Positions 34,828 to 43,569 of a DNA stretch of 64,000 bases are shown one piece after another. Position numbers and translations under genes: made by a program. This DNA is from Stenotrophomonas sp. WZN-1 (GTDB lineage: Bacteria; Pseudomonadota; Gammaproteobacteria; Xanthomonadales; Xanthomonadaceae), in the NCBI RefSeq assembly GCF_002192255.1, contig NZ_CP021768.1, forward strand, positions 2,312,001 through 2,376,000. The letters are read 5' to 3'. The notes below the pieces were generated by a model. The model had not been told where the DNA came from. It ran no database searches and worked only from the letters and a program-made list of their open reading frames with translations. Within the stretch, counting starts at the first letter, position 1. Every line of letters starts with the position of its first letter.

Positions 34828-36402
34828 TCAATGCAGCGGCACCTTCAGCACCGAAGGCGCGTTGGCCGGTGAGCTGAAGGTCACCGCACCGCCCAGCTGG
34901 CTGATGCCCGCATAGCGCAGGTCCACAGTATCGACCACCAGGGTCAGGCGGCTGCCGGCCGGAAGATTCCAGCTGCTGGCCTCGAGCCGCAGATCGATGG
35001 TCTTCGCCTGGCCGGGCGTGGCACCGCGCAGCGTGTACGGCTTGTGGCTGATCAGCTGGCCGTTGCCCAGCACATCCTCGGCATACAAGTACGCATACAA
35101 CGTGGTGTTGGCGCGGCTGGGCGTCACCGTCACCCGCACTTCAGGTGCGCCATCCAGGCGCCGTGCACTCCAGTAGACCGGGCCCTGCCAGACGCCTGCA
35201 GCGCTGCGGCCAACGAAGGGCACATAGGCGCCGGGCGGCAGGTTGAACATCTGCAGCGCGCCGGACGCCATCGCCACGCCGGAATTGGCGGCAGTCAGCA
35301 GGCCACTGCCGATCCGGTAGTTCCAGCCGGTGCCGCCACCGTTCTGCGCCAGCCCGCCAGTGGGCAGCAGCAGCCCGGTCGGTGCGGTCAATCCGTAGCT
35401 GACAGCACCCGCATGGGTGGCCTGCCAGTCCGCATAGCGGCTCCAGCTGCCCTTCTGCGACTTCAGCTGCACCGACGCCTGGCGGTCGATGCCATTGGCC
35501 ACGCCCTTCAGGTAGTGGTCGAACCAGTCGCCCACGGCGGCATAGACCTCATTGGGAATGCCGAGCGCACCGAAAGCCTCGTTGAGGGCATGGTCGCCAT
35601 GGCGCAGCTGCAACTGCTTGGGTCCCTTCAGACGGTTGAAGAAGTCGACCAGCTGGCCCGGCGGGAACAGGCTGTCATTGAAGGCATTGGCGAGGAATAC
35701 CGCGGGCTGGTTGGCATTGATCTCGTCAACGCTGCGGGCCGGGCTGCGCTGTGCCGCCACCGGCAGCAGCGAGTCCACCGCCCCCTGGTAATTGCCGGCC
35801 AGCACATTGCGGTTGATGGTGGCCAGCTCTACGCCCGGACGGCCGGTGGCCAGGCCCGCAGCCACCAGCAGGGCGATGCCCTGGGCACTGGGCGTGTCGT
35901 GGCTGTACAGCGACGCCTGCAGGTCGGCCCAGCCACTCAATGCGGCAACGGCCTTGATGCGTGGGTCGCGCGCCGCCGCCAGCAGGCTGGTACCGGCACC
36001 GTAGGAGATGCCCGAAACACCGATCCTTGCCGGGTCGGCGCGGGTGTTGTCCAGCGCCCAGTCGATCAGGGCACTGACATCCTCGACCGTGGCGGGCCCG
36101 GCGATGTCGATACTGCCGCCCGACTCCCAGAAGCCGCGCGAGCTGTAGCTGATCACCACATAGCCGCGCTGCGCCAGCGACTGTGCCACCCCCACGTATT
36201 CCACGCTGGGCACCGCCCAGCTGCTGGGCATCACCAGCAGCGGGTAGCGGCCACTGCCGGCATCCTGCGGTTCGATGACGAAGGCCCCGAGGGGCGTGCC
36301 ATCCCAGCTTGGGATGGTGCGATGGGTGGTCTTGACCGTGGCTGCCCAGGCGGTGGGCGCCAGCCCGGTCAGCAGGATCAACAGCAGCAGAACCTTGCGC
36401 AT
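34828..36402 (-). CDS. Exported CocE/NonD-type alpha/beta hydrolase (X-Pro peptidase-like)
   Basis: 524 residues from ATG 36402 (GGGAG upstream). Signal peptide about 1-20 (KVLLLLILLTGLAPTAWA). Alpha/beta hydrolase core: GVSGISYGAG has the nucleophile Ser in GxSxG, FLANAFNDSLFPP the acid region and LRHGDHAL the likely His. A C-terminal beta-rich domain (SRLTLVVDTVDLRYA) is typical of CocE/X-Pro dipeptidyl-peptidase C-terminal domains. Periplasmic or secreted; substrate unknown. The 292 bases between it and the HNH-ATPase gene hold no gene and mark the right edge of the island. Confidence 0.88.
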   Translation of the reverse strand: MRKVLLLLILLTGLAPTAWAATVKTTHRTIPSWDGTPLGAFVIEPQDAGSGRYPLLVMPSSWAVPSVEYVGVAQSLAQRGYVVISYSSRGFWESGGSIDIAGPATVEDVSALIDWALDNTRADPARIGVSGISYGAGTSLLAAARDPRIKAVAALSGWADLQASLYSHDTPSAQGIALLVAAGLATGRPGVELATINRNVLAGNYQGAVDSLLPVAAQRSPARSVDEINANQPAVFLANAFNDSLFPPGQLVDFFNRLKGPKQLQLRHGDHALNEAFGALGIPNEVYAAVGDWFDHYLKGVANGIDRQASVQLKSQKGSWSRYADWQATHAGAVSYGLTAPTGLLLPTGGLAQNGGGTGWNYRIGSGLLTAANSGVAMASGALQMFNLPPGAYVPFVGRSAAGVWQGPVYWSARRLDGAPEVRVTVTPSRANTTLYAYLYAEDVLGNGQLISHKPYTLRGATPGQAKTIDLRLEASSWNLPAGSRLTLVVDTVDLRYAGISQLGGAVTFSSPANAPSVLKVPLH

Positions 36403-36562
36403 CGTTGTCTCTCCCCGTCGGTGGTGGTGCAACGGGTCGGACCGTACCAGTGCGAATGGTGACTGGCACCTTGCGACGCAGCATGGCGCAAATCGCACCT
36501 TGCTATGCTTCGCGGCGCTGCGGGACTGCCGCAGACTCCCATCAAAGCAAGGATGCCCCCCG

Positions 36563-37576
36563 ATGCGCAGGACGCTCTTCGTCGGCACGCTCTTGAGCGT
36601 GGCCAGTCTGTTCACCCCTTCCGTCATGGCGGCCCAGGACGCCGACGTCACGGATGACTGCAGCGAAATCGCGCAGTTGATGTCCAACGACGACTTTGCG
36701 GCCCTGGACGCGATGGCCGCGCGCTTCCGCACGGGCGAGCTCAACGCCGCAGGCGAATCCCGGCTGGGCCGTTTCTACATCTGCATGTCGCGTGCGATCG
36801 GCACGGCGCGGCAGGAGGTGGACGCCTGGAACCACTGGTCGGCCTGGGCGGCGCGCTGGGTTCAGCACGCGCCGAAGTCGCCGGCGGCCCATCTGATGAC
36901 CGCACGGATTCCGCTCAATCTGGCCTGGAGCTACCGCGGCAATGGTTATGCAAACACCGTCAACGCCGAAGATGGCGCCCAGTTCCATGAGTACAACGCC
37001 GTTTCGCAGGCCTACCTGCAATCGCATGAGGGCATTGCCGGCGGCGACCCGTTCTGGCACGAGATGAGCGTACTGATCGCGCTGCGCGAAAGCGCAGATG
37101 ACGAAGAACTACTGAAGCTTGTCGACCGTGCCGCCAAGGCCTTCCCCGACTACGAGCCACTGCACTTCATTGCCATGCAGCACTTCACGCCGGCCTGGGG
37201 TGGCAGCGCACAGAAGATGGAAGCCTTCGCGCGGCACTCGATGGCCAGTGCTCCCAAGAAAAAGCGGGCCATGCGTTACGCGCGGCTGTATTGGTCGGCC
37301 ACCGGGTACTCGGCCGATCACTTCCGCGCGGCGACGCCCGATTGGCCACTGATGCGCCAGGGCCTGGACGAAATCGCGCAGCGTTACCCGACCATCGACA
37401 ATCTGGAGACCATTACGCGCTTCGCCTGCTGGGCGCGAGACGGCGATGCCCTGGACCGTTGGAATCGCCTGTGGTTGAGCCGCAGCGGTTTCAGCGAAGC
37501 GGTCATTGCGGATTCGAGCGAGCAAAGCAAGGCCGCATGCCTGGCGCCGGACGAAGAGCAGGAAGCTTCCTTGTAG
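36563..37576 (+). CDS. Exported helical protein, function unknown
   Basis: 337 residues from ATG 36563. Signal peptide (RTLFVGTLLSVASLFTPSVMA). The mature part is entirely helical, with repeated helix pairs such as ELLKLVDRAAKAFPDYEPLHF that suggest a tetratricopeptide-like solenoid of the DUF4034 style. Conserved-looking aromatic positions (WNHWSAWAARWV) stand out. It ends with TAG within GTAGTGCC. No enzymatic motif seen. Confidence 0.7.
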   Translation: MRRTLFVGTLLSVASLFTPSVMAAQDADVTDDCSEIAQLMSNDDFAALDAMAARFRTGELNAAGESRLGRFYICMSRAIGTARQEVDAWNHWSAWAARWVQHAPKSPAAHLMTARIPLNLAWSYRGNGYANTVNAEDGAQFHEYNAVSQAYLQSHEGIAGGDPFWHEMSVLIALRESADDEELLKLVDRAAKAFPDYEPLHFIAMQHFTPAWGGSAQKMEAFARHSMASAPKKKRAMRYARLYWSATGYSADHFRAATPDWPLMRQGLDEIAQRYPTIDNLETITRFACWARDGDALDRWNRLWLSRSGFSEAVIADSSEQSKAACLAPDEEQEASL

Positions 37577-37887
37577 TGCCCGCCACCGCAGGTTCAGGCA
37601 CGCAGGTGGCACGTCTGCCAGGTGCCTAGCACGCGCGCGTGTCATCCACGCGCCGTGTGATCTGACATATCACCAGTGCTTGCGCATGGTCACAGCTTCG
37701 TCCTTTCGTCATTGACCACAAGGCGACAGCTTGTGACGCTTACGCCACCGCGTGGCTGATGGCCCAACAGCGCGGCCAGGTCCCACCGCAACCCGCAGCA
37801 CCCGTCTCCGCAGCATCCCCGCATGTCCTCGCCCCGGCCAGGTCGTGACGGGCGGCTGCGCCCCGAACCCTCTGCTGGAGAATCGAA
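37577..37887. other. Intergenic stretch, 311 bases, weak repeats only
   Basis: It begins with a GTAGTGCC head overlapping the preceding stop and loosely pairing GCCACC/GGTGGC further on, perhaps a decayed SMAG element or terminator. GTGAT-N7-ATCAC near 37658 is a weak dyad. The last part carries the nuclease promoter. No gene is supported. Confidence 0.35.
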
Positions 37888-38628
37888 ATGCGCCTTGCAA
37901 GCTTCGTCTTTGCCTTCGTCCTCAGCGCGTTTGCCGGCACGGCCCAGGCCCAGGTGGTCACCCTCAACAAGGGCGGCTTCGTGCTCACCTACGACTGCGG
38001 CATCCACAGCGCCACCCGTTACGAGTACACGCTCACCGCCGATACCGGCTCCGCCGCACGGCCGTCCAGCATCTACAAGGACCCGGAGCTGCCGGCCGGT
38101 TGCCTGGGCCAGGCCAGCACCGCGTCCTACGCCAGCATCAGGTCCGGTTATGACCGTGGCCATCTGGTCACGTCCAACCACATGGACTACAACACCACCT
38201 ACATCCGCCGCGCCAACTACATGACCAACATCGTGCCGCAGGTGTCCAGCTTCAACCAGGGCATCTGGGTGAAGGCCGAGAACGTGGCCGAGTGCTACCG
38301 CGACATCGCGCCGGTGGACGTCTACGGCGGCGTGGTCTACGGCGATGCCGCCAACGATTACTTCCTGGCCAGCCACGGCATCCCGACGCCGGAGTTCTTC
38401 TGGAAGACGATCATCACCCGCGACCCGGATACGGGAACCGCCAAGGCGATCAGCTGGATCATCCCCAACGAGGCCAACCTGGGCAGCCTGGACAACTACC
38501 TGGTGACGATTGCCGATCTGGAGGAACTGCTGGGCGCCAGCTATGTGGCGATCAACGCACCGGCCTCGCTGAAGAACATGCTGCCGACCACCACCTGGCC
38601 GCAGCCGGCCGGGTGTGACCTGGGCTGA
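37888..38628 (+). CDS. Secreted DNA/RNA non-specific endonuclease (NucA/EndA type)
   Basis: 246 residues with a clear signal peptide (LASFVFAFVLSAFAGTAQA). SGYDRGHLVTSNHM contains the DRGH catalytic motif, and TNIVPQVSSFNQGIW the metal-binding Asn, of beta-beta-alpha-metal nucleases. It degrades DNA and RNA outside the cell, for nutrient scavenging or biofilm DNA turnover. Cys pairs in the mature chain fit an exported, disulfide-bonded enzyme. Monocistronic. Confidence 0.93.
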   Translation: MRLASFVFAFVLSAFAGTAQAQVVTLNKGGFVLTYDCGIHSATRYEYTLTADTGSAARPSSIYKDPELPAGCLGQASTASYASIRSGYDRGHLVTSNHMDYNTTYIRRANYMTNIVPQVSSFNQGIWVKAENVAECYRDIAPVDVYGGVVYGDAANDYFLASHGIPTPEFFWKTIITRDPDTGTAKAISWIIPNEANLGSLDNYLVTIADLEELLGASYVAINAPASLKNMLPTTTWPQPAGCDLG

Positions 38629-38646
38629 TCGGCGGGCGGAGGAACA

Positions 38647-39552
38647 TCACGATGCCTGTGCGCGCAGCCATCGTGACGCCAGCGCTCTGGCAGACAGGAA
38701 CTGCAATGCGGCGCCGACGCCGGTGGCAACGACAAGCCCGCGCCCCATCGTCGGCGCCCCAGCGGACAGCGTTCGTAGAACGTACGCCATGCTGGCCAGG
38801 ATGATCAGCAGCGTCGTGGCAAGCAGGATCAGCGACATCACCACCGTGCGCGCCGTCGATGCGGGTTCCGGCGACGGCGCGCTGGCCCATAGGCCGGCAA
38901 ACGTGGCCAGCGCGCAGGCCACCAGCAGGATCAGGCTCGCAATCTGCAGCTGCGCGGCGCCGCCGGCAGCGGGCATGGTGAACTCACCTGGCGAGAATCC
39001 CACAGGCAGCTGCAACACCAGAATGGGGACCACGGAGCTGCCAGCCATCAGCGTCAGGGCGCCGGCCATGCTGGCACTGATGAGGTGATGGTGCCTGCCC
39101 TCGGCACGTGCGCGTCGCTGCATCAGCAGCGCTGGCACCAATGCCAGCAGCGTGAGGAGCAGTGCATGCGCAAGCAGGCCCAGGCTGATGGCGGCGGTGC
39201 TGTGGACGGCAAACGGCGCCTGCGCCAGTGGAATGCGCATCGCGCGATCCAGCATGATCAGCAACCCGAAAAAGGCGATCGAAGCGATCAGCGGGTGCCG
39301 GATCTGCAGCGCACCCCGACGCCCGAACAGCAGCATCGGCACCAGTACCGCCGCTCCGGCGAAGAGACTCAGCCTGAAGGCGAGCTCCGCCAGCGCGTAG
39401 CCGATTTCTCCTGAGGCCTCGGGCGGCCCCAGGCGGTGCCCGAATTCGACCCGGCCGAGGGCAACGGGCAGATACAGGCAGAGCACGTAGAGCTTGGCGG
39501 CCATCGCGAACTGGATGGGGTACGCACTGAAGAATGATCGCAATCGGTTCAA
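38647..39552 (-). CDS. Integral membrane protein, function unknown
   Basis: 301 residues with seven or eight hydrophobic helices spread over the length and no long soluble domain. A loop RRARAEGRHHHLISA between helices 4 and 5 has three adjacent His. No transporter or enzyme motif recognised. Convergent with the nuclease gene and divergent from the HAD phosphatase gene. Confidence 0.75.
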   Translation of the reverse strand: MNRLRSFFSAYPIQFAMAAKLYVLCLYLPVALGRVEFGHRLGPPEASGEIGYALAELAFRLSLFAGAAVLVPMLLFGRRGALQIRHPLIASIAFFGLLIMLDRAMRIPLAQAPFAVHSTAAISLGLLAHALLLTLLALVPALLMQRRARAEGRHHHLISASMAGALTLMAGSSVVPILVLQLPVGFSPGEFTMPAAGGAAQLQIASLILLVACALATFAGLWASAPSPEPASTARTVVMSLILLATTLLIILASMAYVLRTLSAGAPTMGRGLVVATGVGAALQFLSARALASRWLRAQAS

Positions 39553-39683
39553 GGCGTATTCCCGTGCAGGCGCTGGGCGGGGTGGCCCGGCAGTCTAGCG
39601 TTCCTGTGGCCAGCGTGCCCTGCCCGTCCCGCTATGGGAAAATGGCGGGCACGTTGCCCCTTTGGCTGTTCCCGGAGTAGTAG

Positions 39684-40379
39684 ATGTCCCGTTTCCCCTT
39701 CGATGCCGTGCTGTTCGACTGCGACGGCGTGCTGGTCGATTCCGAGCCGCTGGTGGCCCGTGTGCTCTCGGAAATGCTGACCATACGCGGCTGGCCGCTG
39801 ACCCCGGCGCAGGCGGGCGAGGTCTTCCTCGGCCAATCCGTGGCCCATCTGGCCGGGCTGATCGCAGAGCGCACCGGCAAGCCGTTCACCGAGGAATGGC
39901 TGGAAGAATTCCGCCAGCAGCGGAACCGAGCGCTGGAACAGGACCTTGAGGCGATCCGGGGGGCGCCCGAGGCCGTGCGTGCGATCGCCGCGGCGACCGG
40001 TGGCCGCATTGCCTGTGCATCCGGTGCCGACCTGTTCAAGGTGAAGCTGCAGCTGGGCAAGGTCGGCATCCTCGATGCCTTCGGTGACCATGTCTTCAGT
40101 GGCCAGGACATGCCGCGCACCAAACCCCACCCGGACGTGTACCTGGCCGCCGCTGCTGCGCTGGGTGTGGACCCGGCCCGCTGTGCGGTGATCGAAGACA
40201 CCGTGACCGGCGCGACCGCCGGCGTCGCGGCGGGTGCGACCGTGTTTGGTTTCAGCGAGGGCGGCCCGCACCACAGCACGCCGGAGGCCCTGCGCGCTGC
40301 GGGTGCGAAGGTGATCTTCCAGCGCATGGACCAGCTGCCGGCATTGCTGGCTGCCTACGCCGCCAACGCGGCCGCCTGA
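39684..40379 (+). CDS. HAD-superfamily phosphatase / beta-phosphoglucomutase-like
   Basis: 231 residues. HAD motif I is VLFDCDGVLVDSEP (nucleophile Asp and acid Asp), motif II CASGAD, motif III Lys in TKPHPDVYL, motif IV VIEDTVTGATA. This subfamily contains sugar-phosphate phosphatases and phosphoglucomutases. The alpha-helical cap at about 16-80 is of the C1 type. Specific substrate not predictable. Confidence 0.93.
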   Translation: MSRFPFDAVLFDCDGVLVDSEPLVARVLSEMLTIRGWPLTPAQAGEVFLGQSVAHLAGLIAERTGKPFTEEWLEEFRQQRNRALEQDLEAIRGAPEAVRAIAAATGGRIACASGADLFKVKLQLGKVGILDAFGDHVFSGQDMPRTKPHPDVYLAAAAALGVDPARCAVIEDTVTGATAGVAAGATVFGFSEGGPHHSTPEALRAAGAKVIFQRMDQLPALLAAYAANAAA

Positions 40380-40386
40380 CGTTGCC

Positions 40387-40617
40387 TCAGCCCGCAGCGC
40401 CCAGTGGGGCGTTGCGGCGTTTCCCGGTGTAATGCAGCACGAACAGGTACAGGCCGGTGAACAGCTGCAGGAACAGTGGCGGCAGCGGCGAATAGGTGAT
40501 CCACGCTGCAGGCTCGCCCTGCCCCAGCCCGCGAACAGCGAAGTTGGCGATCACCGCCAAGGTGAAGACGATGGAGGTCCAGCGATGCACCGGCCGCGCC
40601 CAGCCACCCCGGCTCAT
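40387..40617 (-). CDS. Small two-helix membrane protein
   Basis: 76 residues with hydrophobic segments at about 14-30 and 45-62, separated by a short loop. HYTGKRR ends the second helix. Its ATG overlaps the stop of the glyoxalase-like gene (TCAT), so it is translated from the same mRNA. It resembles small membrane proteins often found next to glyoxalase/AraC genes; function unknown. Confidence 0.7.
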   Translation of the reverse strand: MSRGGWARPVHRWTSIVFTLAVIANFAVRGLGQGEPAAWITYSPLPPLFLQLFTGLYLFVLHYTGKRRNAPLGAAG

Positions 40618-41039
40618 TGACGGCGCCTCGCTTCGGAACGGGCTTCGATCATCTTCCAGCCATTGCCGGATGGGTCACGGAATCCGGCGTCGATGGCGCC
40701 GTAGCGTTCGACCGGCTCCTGGGTGAACTCGACGCCCTGCGCCAGCCATTGCGTATAGCGTGCCTGGCAGTCATCGACGGCCAGCACCAACGGCGGCATT
40801 GCGCCTTTCGCCACCAGCTGCTGCAGCGCCTGCGCGGTGGCCGCGTCGTGGGTGGGCGGACCGGGCACGAACAGCCCCAGCTGGAATCCGTCCTGGCCGG
40901 GGCTGCGTACCGTCAGCCAACGGTAGCTGCCATTGCGCACATCGGTGTGCACTTCGAAGCCGAGCGTGCCGACGTAGAACGCGAGTGCTTCGTCCTGGTC
41001 GCGCACATACAGGCCGACCGTGTTCACAGTGTTTGTCAT
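40614..41039 (-). CDS. VOC-family (glyoxalase/bleomycin-resistance-like) protein
   Basis: 141 residues from ATG 41039 with GGAGGT upstream. Two beta-alpha-beta-beta-beta repeats: NTVGLYVRDQDEALAFYVGTLGFE starts the first, and the second ends with FRDPSGNGWKMIE. Metal ligands are only partly evident. Typical of ring-cleaving, isomerase or antibiotic-binding VOC proteins. It is directly downstream of an AraC regulator gene (10 bases) and likely controlled by it. Confidence 0.9.
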   Translation of the reverse strand: MTNTVNTVGLYVRDQDEALAFYVGTLGFEVHTDVRNGSYRWLTVRSPGQDGFQLGLFVPGPPTHDAATAQALQQLVAKGAMPPLVLAVDDCQARYTQWLAQGVEFTQEPVERYGAIDAGFRDPSGNGWKMIEARSEARRRQ

Positions 41040-41049
41040 GGGACCTCCC

Positions 41050-41511
41050 TCAGGTGGGGCCCACGTTAGCAACCGCCTCGCGGCGGCGCTTCTCCAAAAC
41101 TGCGATGTTCAGGTCCGGTCGCTGCGCGGCACGTGCGTGGCATTCCGGCACGCTGGCCGGCGTCATCCGGCCGGCGCGCTCACGCTCGCGCACATTGCCC
41201 GGGCTGTCACCGGTGATGTCACGGAAGATGCGCCCGAAGGTGCCCAGGCTGCTCCAGCCGGTCTGCGCGGCGATCTCAGTGACCGGCAGGTCGGTGTCAC
41301 GCAACATCGCCACGGCCCGTTCGATGCGCCGGCTCAGCAGGTAGCGGTGCGGTGGCAGGCCGAATGCCTGCTTGAACGAACGCGCGAAATGCGCAGGTGA
41401 CACGGCACTCACCTCGGCCAGGCGGGCCACCGGCCAGTCTTCGTGGCTGGCGTGGTCCATCCGGTCCTTGGCGCGCAGCAGGCGTCGCAGCAATTCGGGG
41501 CTCTGGTTCAT
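41050..41511 (-). CDS. Short AraC-family transcriptional regulator
   Basis: 153 residues, essentially only the DNA-binding domain: two helix-turn-helices in VARLAEVSAVSPAHFARSFK and VTEIAAQTGWSSLGTFGRIF. No ligand domain. The extra C-terminus is basic. Its start overlaps the stop of the LysR gene upstream (4 bases) and it precedes the VOC gene, giving an operon LysR-AraC-VOC-small membrane protein. Confidence 0.9.
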   Translation of the reverse strand: MNQSPELLRRLLRAKDRMDHASHEDWPVARLAEVSAVSPAHFARSFKQAFGLPPHRYLLSRRIERAVAMLRDTDLPVTEIAAQTGWSSLGTFGRIFRDITGDSPGNVRERERAGRMTPASVPECHARAAQRPDLNIAVLEKRRREAVANVGPT

Positions 41512-42434
41512 GGCGTTACCGTGCGCGCCAGATGATGTCGCGCCGCATGCTTGGCCTGCGCGGCCTGCTCGCCCAGCCAGTCACCGAATGCAATGACCTT
41601 GGTGCTGCGGCTGCGCGCCGTCGGTGCCACGAACCAGAAACCACGTCCGTCGCTGGCGACTCCGGGATGTGCCTGCACCAGGCGCCCACTGTCCAGCTCG
41701 GCCTGGAACAGGATTGGCGAACCGATGGCGATGCCCTGCCCGGCAATGGCAGCGCTGACGTCCAGATGCTCTACCGCAAAGGGGCTAACGAAGCTCTCCG
41801 CGTCCGGCGGCGGAACAGTGCCATGTGCGGAAAACCACAGTGCCCACCAGTCGGGCCTGCCGAGCAGCGGAACCTCCAACGCCCAGCGACCGAGCCCGTC
41901 TGCTGCTGGCAGCAGCGCTGGCGCGCACAACGGGGTGAAAATGCTGGGGAACAGGGGCGTGGCCTGCAGCCCGGGCCACGCGCCTTGCCCGTTGCGGATG
42001 GCGGCATCGAAACGCCCGGCGGCCAGGTCCTGCGGCTCTGCCGACAGGTCCAGTTCCAGCACGATGTTCCGATGGAGGGTGCGGAAGCTGCCCAGGCGCG
42101 GCGTCAGCCAACTGGTGCCCAGTGTTGGCAGTACAGACAGACGCAGTCGCGAGGCATCCATGTCCGCAGCGCGCATGAAACTGGCACGAAGCGCGTCGAA
42201 GGCCCGGGTGGCCTCATGCGCGACGCTGGCACCGGCATCCGTCAGCTCCACATGCTGCGCGTGGCGCAGGAACAGGCAGGTACCGGTCTGGGCCTCCAGC
42301 CGGCGCACGTGGTAACTCACCGATGCCGCACTGGTGTCGAGCTCCTCGGCGGCACGGGCGAAACTGCCCAGCCGCGCCGCCGCCTCGAAGGCGCGGATGG
42401 CGGCAAGCGACGGCAGCTGGCGTTGGGTCACCAT
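41508..42434 (-). CDS. LysR-family regulator, GcvA-like
   Basis: 308 residues. N-terminal RQLPSLAAIRAFEAAARLGS followed by FARAAEELDTSAASVSYHVRRLE is the GcvA/AmpR-type helix-turn-helix. The effector domain (RLRLSVLPTLGTSWLTPRL) also follows this group, which often controls divergent genes. The divergent neighbour is the exported duplicated-domain protein at 42526, only 91 bases away. Confidence 0.92.
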   Translation of the reverse strand: MVTQRQLPSLAAIRAFEAAARLGSFARAAEELDTSAASVSYHVRRLEAQTGTCLFLRHAQHVELTDAGASVAHEATRAFDALRASFMRAADMDASRLRLSVLPTLGTSWLTPRLGSFRTLHRNIVLELDLSAEPQDLAAGRFDAAIRNGQGAWPGLQATPLFPSIFTPLCAPALLPAADGLGRWALEVPLLGRPDWWALWFSAHGTVPPPDAESFVSPFAVEHLDVSAAIAGQGIAIGSPILFQAELDSGRLVQAHPGVASDGRGFWFVAPTARSRSTKVIAFGDWLGEQAAQAKHAARHHLARTVTP

Positions 42435-42525
42435 AAGTGTGGCTTAGCCTGAGCCTCGATATCTGCGTGGTCAATCCCCCTTTTACCCGCAACGATGGCG
42501 GCACCTCCGGCATGGGATCACGCAC

Positions 42526-43569
42526 ATGGATCGACGGCAGTTCCTGGCCACCCTGGCCGCCGCTGCAGCATCCGGCGCCGTGCCCTCCGCATGGGCCCGG
42601 GCCAGCCACAGCGAAGACTGGAAATGGTTGCAGGGCAACTGGCAGGTCCGGCACCAGCGCCTCAAGGAGCGCCTGGTGGGAGATACCCGCTGGGAGTCCT
42701 TCACCGGCTCCAGCGCGGTCTGGCTGACCCTGGGCGGGCTCGGCACCATCGATGACAACCTGATGGCGCTGCCTTCGGGCCCCTACAGGGGATTGGGCGT
42801 GCGTGCGTTCGATCCGGTGTCGTCCATGTGGTCGATCTGGTGGATCGATGGTCGCACGCCAGGCCGTATCGAGCCGCCGGTGCGTGGGGGCTTCAACAAC
42901 ACTGCCGGCAGCTTCCGCGGCCACGACCGGATCGACGGACGCCCGATCGATGTGTGGTTCCGCTGGCACGACATCCATGGCGAGGAACCGTGGTGGGAAC
43001 AGGCGTTCTCTGCCGATGCCGGCGAGCACTGGGAGGTCAACTGGCGCAACTGGTTCCGGCGCACTGCGGCGGCCCCCTCGCCACTTCCAAAGCGGCCGGA
43101 TGCACCGCGCGATTTTGATTTCCTCGTGGGCCATTGGAACGTGCGCCATCGCCGCCTGCGTACACGGCTGGCAGGCAGCGACGCCTGGGAGCGCTTCACC
43201 GGCACACTGCACAACTGGCCGGTACTGGGAGGATTCGGCAACGTGGGCGACAACCTGATGGACGTGGCGGGCGCGCCACTGCGCGGCATGGGCATCCGCG
43301 CCTGGAATGCAGCTGAGCGGCACTGGCTGAGCTGGTGGCTGGATGGCCGCGAGCCGACTCGTATCGGCGCGCCACTGCGCGGTGGTTTCGACGCCGGCGT
43401 CGGCCGCTTCTTCGGCGAAGAACAGCACGACGACGGACAAGCGATCCAGACGCGGGTGATCTGGTCACGCATCACCCCGCGTTCGGCGCGTTGGGAACAG
43501 GCGGCCTCGGCCGATGGCGGACGCAGCTGGGAAACCAACTGGGTCAGCGACTTCGAGCGACAGGCATGA
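42526..43569 (+). CDS. Tat-exported protein with two DUF1579-like repeats
   Basis: 347 residues. MDRRQFLATLAAAAASG is a twin-arginine-like signal (RRQFL). The mature part has two copies of the same domain: LQGNWQVRHQRLKERLVGDTRW...ERFTG-type start, ...LGGLGTIDDNLM..., WWIDGRTPGRIEPPVRGG, and again VGHWNVRHRRLRTRLAGSDAW, LGGFGNVGDNLM, WWLDGREPTRIGAPLRGG. These are lipocalin-like barrels as in DUF1579 proteins. Coupled to the next gene by ATGA. Ligand unknown. Confidence 0.8.
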   Translation: MDRRQFLATLAAAAASGAVPSAWARASHSEDWKWLQGNWQVRHQRLKERLVGDTRWESFTGSSAVWLTLGGLGTIDDNLMALPSGPYRGLGVRAFDPVSSMWSIWWIDGRTPGRIEPPVRGGFNNTAGSFRGHDRIDGRPIDVWFRWHDIHGEEPWWEQAFSADAGEHWEVNWRNWFRRTAAAPSPLPKRPDAPRDFDFLVGHWNVRHRRLRTRLAGSDAWERFTGTLHNWPVLGGFGNVGDNLMDVAGAPLRGMGIRAWNAAERHWLSWWLDGREPTRIGAPLRGGFDAGVGRFFGEEQHDDGQAIQTRVIWSRITPRSARWEQAASADGGRSWETNWVSDFERQA